Of a DNA stretch of 64,000 bases, positions 25,201 to 34,730 are shown one piece after another; within the stretch, counting starts at the first letter, position 1, and each line of letters starts with the position of its first letter. This DNA is from Lactococcus fujiensis JCM 16395 (lineage in GTDB: Bacteria > Bacillota > Bacilli > Lactobacillales > Streptococcaceae): NCBI RefSeq assembly GCF_002441655.1, contig NZ_JXJU01000004.1, forward strand, positions 62,001-126,000. The letters are read 5' to 3'. The position numbers and the translations under genes are program-made. The notes under the pieces are model-generated. The model worked only from the letters and a program-made list of their open reading frames with translations, was not told the origin of the DNA and ran no database searches.

Positions 25201-25944
25201 TTGCAACATATATTTTTCGACAATGCTTGGCAACTTTTCATAATAAGCATTAACAATTTCCCTTTGTTGAAAATATAGATCAGCATTTTGGTTGGTGCCC
25301 GAAACCGTTGGATGATCTGGATTCATCGCCCTTTGTCTAAATAAAGCTAATTTTTCCTGGTTAACCAATGGTGCTAAATCTTTCACATCAAGCACTTCTA
25401 TTTTTTGAATTTCATGGCTTGTTCTGAATCCATCAAAGAAGTTAACGAAAGGAACCGAGCCATCAATTGCTGCTAAATGAGCGATTGCGGAGAGATCCAT
25501 AACTTCTTGAACGCTTGATTCGGCTAACATGGCAAAACCTGTTGAGCGGGCTGCCATAACATCAGAGTGATCGCCAAAGATATTCAATGCTCCAGTCGCA
25601 ACTGCTCGAGCCGCCACATGAATAACAGCTGGAAGAAGTTCACCAGCCATTTTGTACATATTGGGCAACATCAGAAGTAATCCCTGAGACGCGGTGAATG
25701 TTGTCGCAAGGCTCCCTGTCTTCAGCGCTCCATGCATAGCTCCAGCAGCACCAGCTTCAGATTGAAGCTCAGTGATTTTAACTGTTTGCCCCCAAATATT
25801 CTTCCGCCCCGCGGTTGACCACGCGTCCGTATAATCGGCCATTGGTGAACTTGGTGTAATCGGATAAATTAGTGCTAATTCTGAGAAAGCATAGGCAACG
25901 TGAGCTGCAGCCATATTCCCGTCCATTGTTTTTTGTACTGACAT
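22282..25944 (-). CDS. nifJ: Pyruvate:ferredoxin/flavodoxin oxidoreductase
   Basis: 1220 residues, the single-chain PFOR/NifJ architecture. Order: alpha-type domain (YPITPSSPMADYTDAW), gamma domain, a two-cluster ferredoxin domain near residues 690-770 (CLQCNECAFVCPHA and CTGCGLCVEACPKKG), a CSGCGETPY segment for the third cluster, and the TPP domain (GGDGWAYDIGFGGLDHV, DNEVYANTGGQ). It oxidises pyruvate to acetyl-CoA and CO2, reducing ferredoxin or flavodoxin. Start at 25944 chosen because AAAGG precedes it. It is oxygen-sensitive and less usual in lactococci, which mostly use PFL and PDH. No partner flavodoxin is encoded nearby. Confidence 0.95.
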   Translation of the reverse strand: MSVQKTMDGNMAAAHVAYAFSELALIYPITPSSPMADYTDAWSTAGRKNIWGQTVKITELQSEAGAAGAMHGALKTGSLATTFTASQGLLLMLPNMYKMAGELLPAVIHVAARAVATGALNIFGDHSDVMAARSTGFAMLAESSVQEVMDLSAIAHLAAIDGSVPFVNFFDGFRTSHEIQKIEVLDVKDLAPLVNQEKLALFRQRAMNPDHPTVSGTNQNADLYFQQREIVNAYYEKLPSIVEKYMLQINQLRGTSYDLVNYYGATDAEEVIVSMGSVAGTIKQTVDHLNAKGRKVGFLNIHLYRPFPLEKFLEKLPATVKSVAVLDRTKESGSNGEPLSLDVQSALFDHDVKVIGGRYGIGGKEVRPEHIVAVYDELSKEQPQRVFTIGIKDDVSNLSLAVNKPLDLTPNGTFQAKFWGFGSDGTVGANKAAIKIIGDHTNLFVQGAFEYDSKKSGGLTVSHLRFGKEEILSEYMEIQSDFIECANTTYVHNYHLLKGLKKGGIFLLNTSWSAEKLEQHLPTRLKKELAEKNVQFYIIDAAKIAREVGLGRRINTIMQVAFFKLTKIMPFDEVYDLLKKDAQKYEKKSPTIVEQNLKAMEEAILGLQPVTVSAHWKELTEVEKEERHPENARQKYVFNLLDKVNAFEGDELSVQDLVDQEMTRGSTITGTSAAEKRGIALEVPEWNADFCLQCNECAFVCPHAAIRPFLADQDEWNRAPEGFKVMDYKNLDGRSYRIQVSVEDCTGCGLCVEACPKKGQALKMMPYESQKEEAVNWAFAMTLKTKENPMGKRLTPASTQFNKPLFEFSGACSGCGETPYIKLLTQMFGDRMMISNATGCSSIYGGTQATPYTINDEGQGPTWSNSLFEDNAEYGYGMHLASVTRRQKLAQEILSALPEMSADLQELAKDWVSHCFDSEGTRARAEKLKAMLASEHFNSPRLEAIYRQKDLFVKPSQWIFGGDGWAYDIGFGGLDHVISSGADVNILVMDNEVYANTGGQVSKATPASAIAQFASAGKVAAKKDLGAMAMTYGNVYVAQIASGANMMQTIKAFDEAEKHKGPSLIIAYTPCISHGLYEGMSKVLDEAKQAVNSGYWQLYRYNPELEEIGKNPFTLDFKRPDFTQIHDLLLKQARFGNLKRVNIDHAEQLYDKAMADSRKRFLRYARMSGDYDKFIAKENKVKELQGEQTALLADQVKVAKRDRPIDPEREARRAARKANH

Positions 25945-26067
25945 TTTATAAACCTTTCGGCCGAGCAATTATTTAAACAATCCTTAACAAAAAACGGTGT
26001 CGATGAATTTTGTCTTCTACAGGGGGATCAACGATTGAGAAATAATGAAATATGCAGAAAAATTGCT

Positions 26068-26163
26068 TAAGCGCTTAGCCTCTACTTATAAATTTTGACT
26101 AATTTTATTCTAGCATTTTCTTTGTGAAATAGTTATCCAACACTGTGTCAATTAACTTTGACA
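26068..26163 (-). promoter_or_regulatory. Upstream region of nifJ with palindromes
   Basis: The 286 bases before nifJ hold a perfect TAAGCGCTTA palindrome (26068-26077), a TTGTGAAATA half-site resembling a Rex operator (near 26120-26129), and TGTCAA/TTGACA arms near 26145-26163. A possible extended -10 TGC-TAGAAT lies near 26110. Redox control is plausible but not shown. Confidence 0.3.
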
Positions 26164-26214
26164 ATTACCATTCACCCCCGTGACTAAGCCATTTCCATCG
26201 CTGTTGTTTTTTTA

Positions 26215-26243
26215 AATAAATAAAAAAGGTCTACTTGACCTTA
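26215..26243 (-). terminator. Terminator overlapping the glycosyltransferase stop codon
   Basis: On the minus strand AAGGTC, loop AAGTA, GACCTT, then TTTTATTTAT. The TAG stop lies within the hairpin. Confidence 0.7.
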
Positions 26244-27196
26244 TTTTTTTTCTTCTCGTCATCTGGGCTTTTTTCTTTAATAATGTAAATAGGACGATTT
26301 TTTGATTCTGAAAAAATATCTGCGATATAGCGCCCAATGATTCCAAGCGTAAACATTAAGAAACCAAAGCAAAGCAAGATAATTAATGACATAGAAGTCC
26401 AACCACTAACCGAATTATGGAAGACCAATTGTCGAACAAACAAAATAAACATGATCAATATATCTACACCAACAATCGACATGCCCATATAGGTTGCAAA
26501 AACGAGTGGCGCTGCTGAAAAATTTACCATCCCATCAATGGCATAAGAAACTTTATTTTTAAAGCTCCATTTTGACTGACCAGACATCCGCTCCTGATTT
26601 GCATAGGTCACGTATGCGGTGTTGAAACCTACCCAAGCAAAAATTCCTTTGGAAAAGCGATTGACTTCACTAATTGACAAAATGGCATCCACCATTTGTC
26701 GCGTCATCAAACGAAAATCTCGAACGCCATCAACAATAGGAACTTCTGAAATTTTATTAATTACTTTATAGAACAGTTTTGAGCTCGCCGAAACAAGCAA
26801 TTGCTCTCCTTTTCGATCAGTCCGTTGGGCTGCGACACAATCAATTTCCACGTCCTGAATTTTTTCCCACATGTCAATTAACAATTCTGGTGGATCTTGC
26901 AAATCAGCATCTAATAGCGTCACATATTCACCACTTGATGCTTCAAGTCCCGCGAAAATGGCTGCTTCTTTCCCAAAATTTCGAGAAAATGACAAATAAC
27001 TTATAGAAGCTGGATAGGCATGATGCAATGCTTTTATCTTTGCTAAAGTGCTGTCCGTCGAGCCATCGTTGACAAAGATGTATTCAAATTCCAATGGGAT
27101 TTCTTGTTCAATTTTTTGTATCGCATTAAAACAAGCAGAAACTGTATTTTCTTCATTGTAACATGGAATAATGAGACTTAATTGTTGAACCATCAT
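26231..27196 (-). CDS. Family 2 glycosyltransferase, DPM1/GtrB-like, membrane-bound
   Basis: 321 residues. The N-terminal GT-A domain has LSIIPCYNEENTVSACF-type start (SLIIPCYNEENT), VNDGSTDST, NFGKEAAIFAGLEAS and the metal motif LLDADLQDPPE near residue 95. Two C-terminal helices (MSIVGVDILIMFILFVRQLV and SLIILLCFGFLMFTLGIIG) and a basic tail match polyprenyl-phosphate hexose synthases such as GtrB. It probably loads a sugar onto undecaprenyl phosphate for decorating a wall polymer. No flippase or acceptor transferase is beside it. Start at 27196 chosen for AAGG six bases upstream; ATG at 27193 is nearly as good. Confidence 0.88.
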   Translation of the reverse strand: MMVQQLSLIIPCYNEENTVSACFNAIQKIEQEIPLEFEYIFVNDGSTDSTLAKIKALHHAYPASISYLSFSRNFGKEAAIFAGLEASSGEYVTLLDADLQDPPELLIDMWEKIQDVEIDCVAAQRTDRKGEQLLVSASSKLFYKVINKISEVPIVDGVRDFRLMTRQMVDAILSISEVNRFSKGIFAWVGFNTAYVTYANQERMSGQSKWSFKNKVSYAIDGMVNFSAAPLVFATYMGMSIVGVDILIMFILFVRQLVFHNSVSGWTSMSLIILLCFGFLMFTLGIIGRYIADIFSESKNRPIYIIKEKSPDDEKKKNKVK

Positions 27197-27234
27197 ACAC
27201 CGCCTTCTAATTTTCAAATAAAAGTGTTCATTCT

Positions 27235-27240
27235 ATTATA
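27235..27240 (-). promoter_or_regulatory. -10 element before the glycosyltransferase gene
   Basis: Perfect TATAAT on the minus strand, about 39 bases before the start codon; TTCAAT 16 bases further upstream is a weak -35. Confidence 0.5.
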
Positions 27241-27269
27241 ACCTGTTTTGACTTAAATTGAACGAAAAA

Positions 27270-27300
27270 TAATAAAAACTCTGCCATTACTGACAGAGTC
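27270..27300 (-). terminator. Terminator after the MsmK-type ATPase gene
   Basis: On the minus strand ACTCTGTCAGTAATGGCAGAGT (two arms, ACTCTG and CAGAGT) followed by TTTTTATTATT. Confidence 0.8.
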
Positions 27301-27327
27301 ATTAAGAGGAAAAACTTTGTTCAATAC

Positions 27328-28464
27328 TTATTCGTGGATGCGTTTTTCAGTTTCAACATCAAAGAAATGTGCTTTATTCAAGTTCAATGCAACGGTAATT
27401 TTTTCTCCAGGATTGCGGAAATCACGCGCTTCAACACGAGAAACAAATTCTGTGCTACCTGATTTTAAATAAAGCATTGTTTCCGCTCCAAGCAATTCTG
27501 AAACGACCACTTCAGCTTCCACATTTTGATTTGGATATGCTTGTTGTGCCAAATTACTTGATTGAACATCTTCAGGACGTATTCCAAGAATAACTTCTTT
27601 TCCTTCATATCCCAATTCTTTAAGCATTTTATTTTTTCCTTCAGGAAGATCGATGTCAATTCCCTCAGCATTTGTCAATTTGCCATTTATAACTTTAACA
27701 GTAAAGAAGTTCATTGCTGGAGATCCAATAAATCCGGCCACAAATTTATTTGCTGGTTCATTATAAAGTTCTTGAGGTGTTCCAATTTGTTCTACACGTC
27801 CAACTGTACCAGTTTTGTCTGAATTTGGAGATGAGGACATGATGACAATACGGTCAGCAAGTGTCATGGCTTCAGTTTGGTCATGGGTTACATAAATTGT
27901 TGTTGCACCAATACGACGGTGAATTTTAGCAATTTCAGTACGCATTGACACACGGAGTTTGGCATCCAAGTTTGACAAAGGTTCGTCCATAAGGAAGACC
28001 TTAGCGTCACGGACAATAGCACGTCCCATGGCAACACGTTGACGTTGACCACCTGAGAGGTCGGCAGGTTTACGGTCCAACATATCCGTCAAGCCAAGAA
28101 TTCCTGCCGCTTCTTCCACACGACGCTTAATCTCGTCTTTTTTAAATTTACGTAATTTAAGTCCAAATGCCATGTTGTCGAAAACGGTCATGTGTGGATA
28201 CAAAGCATAGTTTTGGAAGACCATGGCAATATCACGGTCTTTAGGTGCAACGTCATTCATGACTTTACCATCAATTTTAAATTCGCCTTCGGTAATGTCT
28301 TCAAGTCCAGCGACCATACGCAATGTTGTTGATTTACCACAACCGGAAGGGCCAACAAAAACGATAAATTCTTTATCTTTAACATCCAAATTGAAATCTT
28401 CAACGGCATATTGAGTAGCTGATGGATATTTTTTGTAAATCTTTTCTAAGCTAAGAGTAGTCAT
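27328..28464 (-). CDS. msmK: Sugar ABC transporter ATPase, MsmK/UgpC family
   Basis: 378 residues. Walker A GPSGCGKST near residue 39, Q-loop QNYALYPHM, signature LSGGQRQR, Walker B VFLMDEPLSNLDAKLR, and the C-terminal regulatory TOBE domain from about residue 240. In streptococci and lactococci one such ATPase powers several sugar importers, and here it stands alone without permease genes, as expected for a shared MsmK. Start at 28464 chosen for GGAGAG. A CcpA-type site lies between the -10 and the gene. Confidence 0.93.
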   Translation of the reverse strand: MTTLSLEKIYKKYPSATQYAVEDFNLDVKDKEFIVFVGPSGCGKSTTLRMVAGLEDITEGEFKIDGKVMNDVAPKDRDIAMVFQNYALYPHMTVFDNMAFGLKLRKFKKDEIKRRVEEAAGILGLTDMLDRKPADLSGGQRQRVAMGRAIVRDAKVFLMDEPLSNLDAKLRVSMRTEIAKIHRRIGATTIYVTHDQTEAMTLADRIVIMSSSPNSDKTGTVGRVEQIGTPQELYNEPANKFVAGFIGSPAMNFFTVKVINGKLTNAEGIDIDLPEGKNKMLKELGYEGKEVILGIRPEDVQSSNLAQQAYPNQNVEAEVVVSELLGAETMLYLKSGSTEFVSRVEARDFRNPGEKITVALNLNKAHFFDVETEKRIHE

Positions 28465-28499
28465 ATTTTCTCTCCATATTTTTGATACCTTAATTTTAC

Positions 28500-28513
28500 T
28501 GCAAACGTTTTCT
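28500..28513 (-). promoter_or_regulatory. Candidate CcpA site (cre) upstream of msmK
   Basis: Plus-strand TGCAAACGTTTTCT matches the cre pattern TGNNANCGNTNNCA except the last base. It lies between a TATAAT on the minus strand (28547-28542) and the gene, a position that would block transcription when glucose is plentiful. Confidence 0.6.
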
Positions 28514-28557
28514 TTATTCAATGTAATAAGTGCACAATTTAATTATACAAACTGCAT

Positions 28558-28587
28558 AATAAAAGTCTGTCAGAGCTGACAGACTTA
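28558..28587 (-). terminator. Terminator after dgkB
   Basis: AAGTCTGTCAG and CTGACAGACTT form an 11-pair stem; on the minus strand TTTTATTAT follows. Confidence 0.85.
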
Positions 28588-28589
28588 AT

Positions 28590-29648
28590 TTAATTTTCCG
28601 AATTAACTGCTGCTCCTTCAGATTGAACACGATCCGTTTCTTCAGCTAGTTTTTGTGCCACTGCTTCAAAGGCAAGACTGTCTTCATCTCCAACATAATT
28701 TTGATCGTTAATTTCGTCCAAATTCACAAACATTTTGATGTGATTTTTCAAATTATCAAATTTTACTGGAGCTTTTCCACCAAATTCGCCATCCAAATTA
28801 ATCAATGTCGGGCGTTTTTGGTCAAGAGGTTCAATTTCAATGTGCGAAGTTTTTAGATATTCAACATTGACATCACCTATATGTTTCCCAGAGCCATTGG
28901 CAACCATACCAAAGAGGGCGAGTAAAGAGAAAAAGTCATCTGTTTTAACCATGATTAAAGTAAATTTTCCATCATCAAGTTTGGCATCTGGTGCAATTTT
29001 TTCAAAACCACCAACTGAGTTCGTTAATGCAACGAAAAACATCGATATTTTGCCTTCAAAAACACCTTTGTCATGGGTGACACGAACATTTTCACATTTA
29101 ACACGAGGAAGTAATTCCGCTCCTTTTGAAAGGTAGGCAAGATAGCCAAACATCGTTTTTAAATTACTGGGAACACTGTAAGTCAATTCTGTCAGTGCAC
29201 CGCCAGCAGCAATATTAATGAAATATTTTTTTTCTTCATCAATTGGTGTGGCCACACCCACGTCAACTTTCAAGATTTGCTGTTTCCCAATGACTTCAAC
29301 AGCGGCAATCGGATTATTTCTTGGAATTTTTAATGCTCGCGCGAAATCATTTGTCGTTCCTGTTGGAATTATAGCTAATCTAGGCCGTCTCTTAAAGGGT
29401 GATATTCCACTTACCACTTCATTAATAGTTCCATCACCACCTGCAGCAACAATCAAATCAAAGCCTGCCTCAGTAGCACGTGCCGCCTCTTTTTGTGCTG
29501 ATTTGGGCTCAATAGTGGTCTGGAAAGCTGAAGCCTCATAGCCAAAACCTTCGAGTTTATCAAGGACATCAGCAACATTTTTCTTCATTATTTCTTGTCC
29601 GCTTGATGGATTGTAAATCAAACGTGCACGAAGTTTTTCTTTTCTCAT
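28590..29648 (-). CDS. dgkB: Diacylglycerol kinase (lipid kinase DgkB family)
   Basis: 352 residues. It returns diacylglycerol, released during lipoteichoic acid synthesis, to phosphatidic acid. Motifs: RARLIYNPSSGQE at the start, VAAGGDGTINEVVSG near residue 68, IPTGTTNDFARAL near 95, and LNLDGEFGG-type end (INLDGEFGGKAP) near 285. The last 40 residues are an acidic extension beyond the catalytic fold. It lies 26 bases downstream of ligA and is probably in its operon, ended by the hairpin at 28558. Confidence 0.93.
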   Translation of the reverse strand: MRKEKLRARLIYNPSSGQEIMKKNVADVLDKLEGFGYEASAFQTTIEPKSAQKEAARATEAGFDLIVAAGGDGTINEVVSGISPFKRRPRLAIIPTGTTNDFARALKIPRNNPIAAVEVIGKQQILKVDVGVATPIDEEKKYFINIAAGGALTELTYSVPSNLKTMFGYLAYLSKGAELLPRVKCENVRVTHDKGVFEGKISMFFVALTNSVGGFEKIAPDAKLDDGKFTLIMVKTDDFFSLLALFGMVANGSGKHIGDVNVEYLKTSHIEIEPLDQKRPTLINLDGEFGGKAPVKFDNLKNHIKMFVNLDEINDQNYVGDEDSLAFEAVAQKLAEETDRVQSEGAAVNSEN

Positions 29649-29674
29649 TTCTCTCTCATCTAATTCTAATACAT

Positions 29675-31651
<1,977 letters not shown>

Positions 31652-31729
31652 TTATCATAATTTGAAGCGTAAAAGGAGCTATATTTTTTTGCTTCCTTTT
31701 GATTTCTTTTTTGAATAAACAGATGGAAC

Positions 31730-31756
31730 AAAAAACCGTCAGTACAGACGGTCCAT
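31730..31756 (-). terminator. Terminator after the ROK kinase operon
   Basis: On the minus strand ACCGTC, loop TGTACT, GACGGT, then TTTTTTG. Confidence 0.85.
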
Positions 31757-31763
31757 CATTTTC

Positions 31764-32690
31764 TCATTTTAGTTTTTCTTTAATCGTAAAAGCTGCACCA
31801 AGTAAGCCAGCATCGTTGCCTAATTCAGCTTTACGAATTGTTCCCAGAAGTCCCATTTGATTTACACGGTTCAATGCTTGATGACGCCCTATCAAAGTCG
31901 TCCATTCATTGGTCAGTGCAGACATGAAATATGAATTTTCCGAGATGCCCCCTCCAACTATAATCGCATCTGGATCAAAAATGGCAAATAAATTAAGCAA
32001 ATTCGTTGCCAAATCGGATACAAAACTATTCCAAACCGCAGTTGCATCTGCATCGCCTGCCTTAACTCGTTCGATTAGAAGGACAGGATCTGTAAATGGT
32101 TCATGTGTCCCATATGTATCAAGGACTTGATTATATTTTTGCAAAAGTCCCAGAACTGTTGCCGAATGGAAGGTTTCAGATGCCACTTCAATATTGCCTG
32201 CTTTTGGAACATGATGATAAAGTGGCCAACCCAATTCACCAGCTAAGCCATGTCCCCCGTGATAAACTTGACCATTTAGCACAATTCCCCCACCAATTCC
32301 TGTACCAATAACGGCTGTAATATAATTTTGAAGGTCTTTTGCTCCACCAACCCAGTGTTCTGCAATGGCAGCAGCATTTGCATCATTTTCGACGACGACA
32401 GGAAGTTGGGTCAAACCAGACAATTTTTCACGCAATGGTAGACCGTACATGCTTTGAAGTGCACCAAAAGTAGTCATTACGCCGTCACTCGACACTACAC
32501 CTGGCGCCGAAATCCCGATTCCATCCAAGGAATATCTGGCTTTGAAGTCGTCCGTGATTTTGGTTAATAAAGATAGAAATTCGACTTCTTCTTTAGGCGT
32601 TGGAACTTTCGCTTTTTCTAAAATCTGTCCTTTTTCGTTAACTACACCAAATTTAATGTTTGTGCCACCAATATCAAATGAAAGATACAT
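31764..32690 (-). CDS. ROK family sugar kinase
   Basis: 308 residues. The phosphate loop FDIGGTNIKFGVV is at the N-terminus, then GISAPGVV, the catalytic ENDANAAAIAEHW near residue 105, and the ROK segment IGTGIGGGIVLNGQVYHGGHGLAGELG near 130-155. The usual CxCGxxGC zinc motif is absent: the region reads WPLYHHVPKAG. That is the pattern of zinc-less ROK kinases such as beta-glucoside kinase BglK, but substrate cannot be assigned. Start at 32690 chosen for GGAGG. It is encoded with a Gfo/Idh/MocA oxidoreductase. Confidence 0.87.
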   Translation of the reverse strand: MYLSFDIGGTNIKFGVVNEKGQILEKAKVPTPKEEVEFLSLLTKITDDFKARYSLDGIGISAPGVVSSDGVMTTFGALQSMYGLPLREKLSGLTQLPVVVENDANAAAIAEHWVGGAKDLQNYITAVIGTGIGGGIVLNGQVYHGGHGLAGELGWPLYHHVPKAGNIEVASETFHSATVLGLLQKYNQVLDTYGTHEPFTDPVLLIERVKAGDADATAVWNSFVSDLATNLLNLFAIFDPDAIIVGGGISENSYFMSALTNEWTTLIGRHQALNRVNQMGLLGTIRKAELGNDAGLLGAAFTIKEKLK

Positions 32691-32726
32691 TTTTTCCTCC
32701 AAAAATAAGAATATTTTTATTATTTT

Positions 32727-33647
32727 TTAATTTTCACCAAGCATATTTGCAATAATTTCATGTGTTTTCAAAATATTATCTTGTTTTAATCTAGTCAATG
32801 CTGCCAGCCTTGAATCTGCCTGATAAGTTTGAACTTCTTTAATCATGGCATTAACCAAATCATCAAATCCACGATTAAAGGTCGATGATTTCCAGCCATT
32901 AATTCCAAACGTCTGTTTATCAATTCCTTTAAAACTTTCAAGTTCTGTCAGTTCTGATAGAACCATTGTTTCATCGGGGGATTCAACTTCAAAGGACTCT
33001 CGATATGCGCCTGAATTGAGGTTCATTGTGGCTATCCCGGTGGTGCTTCCGGTTTCGATCAAGACGAGAGCCCGTTCTAATTGCCCCTGTTCATCTTGCT
33101 TCACTTGAAATTGATAAGAATTAATCTCATCGTCTAAAAGGTAAATGAGTGTATCAAGAGGGTGGCTAAAAATATCATAAAGTTGAAATTTAAGATTTCC
33201 ATTATGATTTGCTAAATTTTTTGTAATTTTTATAACATTTTTATTAGAAATTGCTTTTAACTTTTGAGTTTGTGGTGCAAAACGGCGATTAAAACCGATC
33301 ACAAAAAGTACTCGTTTTTCCTCAGCCAATTGATAAAGTGCCCTGACTTCAGACAAATTTTGCGAAATAGGTTTGTCCATTAAAACATGAACCCCTGCTT
33401 TCAAATAACGTTGAGCTAATTGAAAGTGCTGACTCGTTGCCGCATGAATGATTACTAAATCTACCGTTTCAAGGGCAGCCAGATCAGTCGTAGCATATTC
33501 AAATTTATATTTTTGACGAACTTTTTCGGCCCTTTCCCAATCACGAGAATACAAAATAAAGCGATGTTGATCTTGCAATCCTGCATAAACTGGCAAGTAA
33601 GCCTTACTGGCAATGTTTGAAGTTGCTCCAATAATTCCAATTATCAT
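32727..33647 (-). CDS. Gfo/Idh/MocA family oxidoreductase
   Basis: 306 residues. N-terminal Rossmann fold with IGIIGATSNIASKAYLPVYAG, then the family signature VHVLMDKPISQNLSE near residues 90-104, with the Lys of the EKP-like motif, and VIGFNRRFAP. The C-terminal beta-sheet domain is more variable. Such enzymes oxidise or reduce sugars and inositols with NAD(P). The pair with a ROK kinase suggests processing of a sugar derivative. The GGAGATAGAA before ATG 33647 decides the start. A cre-like site lies upstream. Confidence 0.87.
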   Translation of the reverse strand: MIIGIIGATSNIASKAYLPVYAGLQDQHRFILYSRDWERAEKVRQKYKFEYATTDLAALETVDLVIIHAATSQHFQLAQRYLKAGVHVLMDKPISQNLSEVRALYQLAEEKRVLFVIGFNRRFAPQTQKLKAISNKNVIKITKNLANHNGNLKFQLYDIFSHPLDTLIYLLDDEINSYQFQVKQDEQGQLERALVLIETGSTTGIATMNLNSGAYRESFEVESPDETMVLSELTELESFKGIDKQTFGINGWKSSTFNRGFDDLVNAMIKEVQTYQADSRLAALTRLKQDNILKTHEIIANMLGEN

Positions 33648-33679
33648 TTCTATCTCCAAATTACAATCATATTCTTATC

Positions 33680-33726
33680 ATTCTAACATTTTTATCAGAA
33701 AACCGCTTGATTAGAAAACGTTATCA
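33680..33726 (-). promoter_or_regulatory. Promoter and candidate cre of the oxidoreductase-ROK operon
   Basis: On the minus strand TGATAACGTTTTCT (33726-33713) matches the cre pattern except its last base, like the msmK site. It lies directly upstream of the -35 position of an extended -10 TGT-TAGAAT (hexamer 33685-33680). That position is compatible with CcpA acting as activator or repressor. Confidence 0.5.
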
Positions 33727-33735
33727 TTGTTATTT

Positions 33736-34368
33736 TTATTTCATTTGATCTTTAGAAAAGATGACCATCACCATCCCTTTTTTGATCGAAATATTCATTT
33801 CAGAACCAATAAATTCATTACTTGCATAAATCGTTTTAAAATTGTCTTCAGCTTTCAATGGGTATTTGGCCCCCTCAATCGCAAGACTATTTCCTGTTTC
33901 AATTTGTAAGAATCCAATATATTTCATATCTGGTCGTGCTTTTATTTTATGTCTCCCTGCAGGGAGGTAAGAAATTAAGTTCTGCTGATTCACTAAAGAA
34001 ATACGCGTCGCAAAAGGGGTGTATTTTTTATCCACTGGCAAAAAAAGGTTCGTTAACATATGATCCATTCGCCCTCCAAGAGCGCCAGCGATAATAATTT
34101 TTCCTTGATTAAATCGCTTCAAAGCAACATCCAAGGCGACTTCTAAATCAGTATCATCCTTTTCAGCAGGCAAGATAATCAATTCCTTCGCTTTGGTCTT
34201 TATTAATTTCAGCTCATCTGCGTTAACAGAATCGAAATCGCCAACAGCCAAATCAGGAAGGATACCTGCATTTATGAGATTTATATTACCAAAATCTACT
34301 CCGATAACAAAATCATAAGAAATAGATGAGAAATCAGCTGGCATTCCTGCAGCAATTAATATATTCAT
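33736..34368 (-). CDS. Thiamine pyrophosphokinase
   Basis: 210 residues. It transfers pyrophosphate from ATP to thiamine, giving thiamine pyrophosphate. Family motifs: DFVIGVDFGNINLINAGILPDLAVGDFDSV near residues 19-48, the acidic PAEKDDTDLEVALDVAL near 70-86, and ALGGRMDHMLTNLFL near 95-109. The N-terminus and C-terminal sandwich domain are of normal length. It overlaps the MazG-like gene by four bases (ATGA), so the two are translationally coupled. TPP would serve PFOR and the other thiamine enzymes of this cell. Confidence 0.92.
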   Translation of the reverse strand: MNILIAAGMPADFSSISYDFVIGVDFGNINLINAGILPDLAVGDFDSVNADELKLIKTKAKELIILPAEKDDTDLEVALDVALKRFNQGKIIIAGALGGRMDHMLTNLFLPVDKKYTPFATRISLVNQQNLISYLPAGRHKIKARPDMKYIGFLQIETGNSLAIEGAKYPLKAEDNFKTIYASNEFIGSEMNISIKKGMVMVIFSKDQMK

Positions 34369-34712
34369 CGCTCGTCTCCACTTCCTGAAATTTTATCACG
34401 CCGCAAACGACTTTCTAATTTTTCAATATTTTGATTGGCAACCGTGTCCAAATCAAGCCCCAAATAACGCGCGACAGTTGACAAATACCAGAGCACATCG
34501 CCCAATTCTTTCCCGATGACCATTCTATCTTCTGGACTAATTTTTCCTGATTTATCTCGAATAATTTTTTTCACCTTATCTGCAACTTCACCCGACTCAC
34601 CTGCCAAACCTAACACCTTATCCAAAAAGGCAAAATCAAGTCTGTCAATGTCTTGAATATTGCCATTCACATCAAATCGGATTATTTTTTCTTGATATTC
34701 ATTTAGTTTCAT
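34365..34712 (-). CDS. MazG-like nucleoside triphosphate pyrophosphohydrolase
   Basis: 115 residues in one all-helical MazG-type domain. The metal motif is visible as GLAGESGEVADKVKKII (ExxE) and KELGDVLWYL (ExxD) about 25 residues later. Members cleave NTPs or modified dNTPs to monophosphates and guard the nucleotide pool. The start at 34712 is fixed by the family N-terminus (MKLNEYQEKI). There is no Shine-Dalgarno: TGC-TATAAT ends six bases before the ATG. The stop overlaps the thiamine pyrophosphokinase start. Confidence 0.9.
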   Translation of the reverse strand: MKLNEYQEKIIRFDVNGNIQDIDRLDFAFLDKVLGLAGESGEVADKVKKIIRDKSGKISPEDRMVIGKELGDVLWYLSTVARYLGLDLDTVANQNIEKLESRLRRDKISGSGDER

Positions 34713-34718
34713 GCTCTC

Positions 34719-34727
34719 ATTATAGCA
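34719..34727 (-). promoter_or_regulatory. Extended -10 promoter directly before the MazG-like gene
   Basis: On the minus strand TGC-TATAAT (hexamer 34724-34719), then GAGAGC and the ATG at 34712. The -10 element and its TG dinucleotide are perfect. Confidence 0.65.
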
Positions 34728-34730
34728 AAT

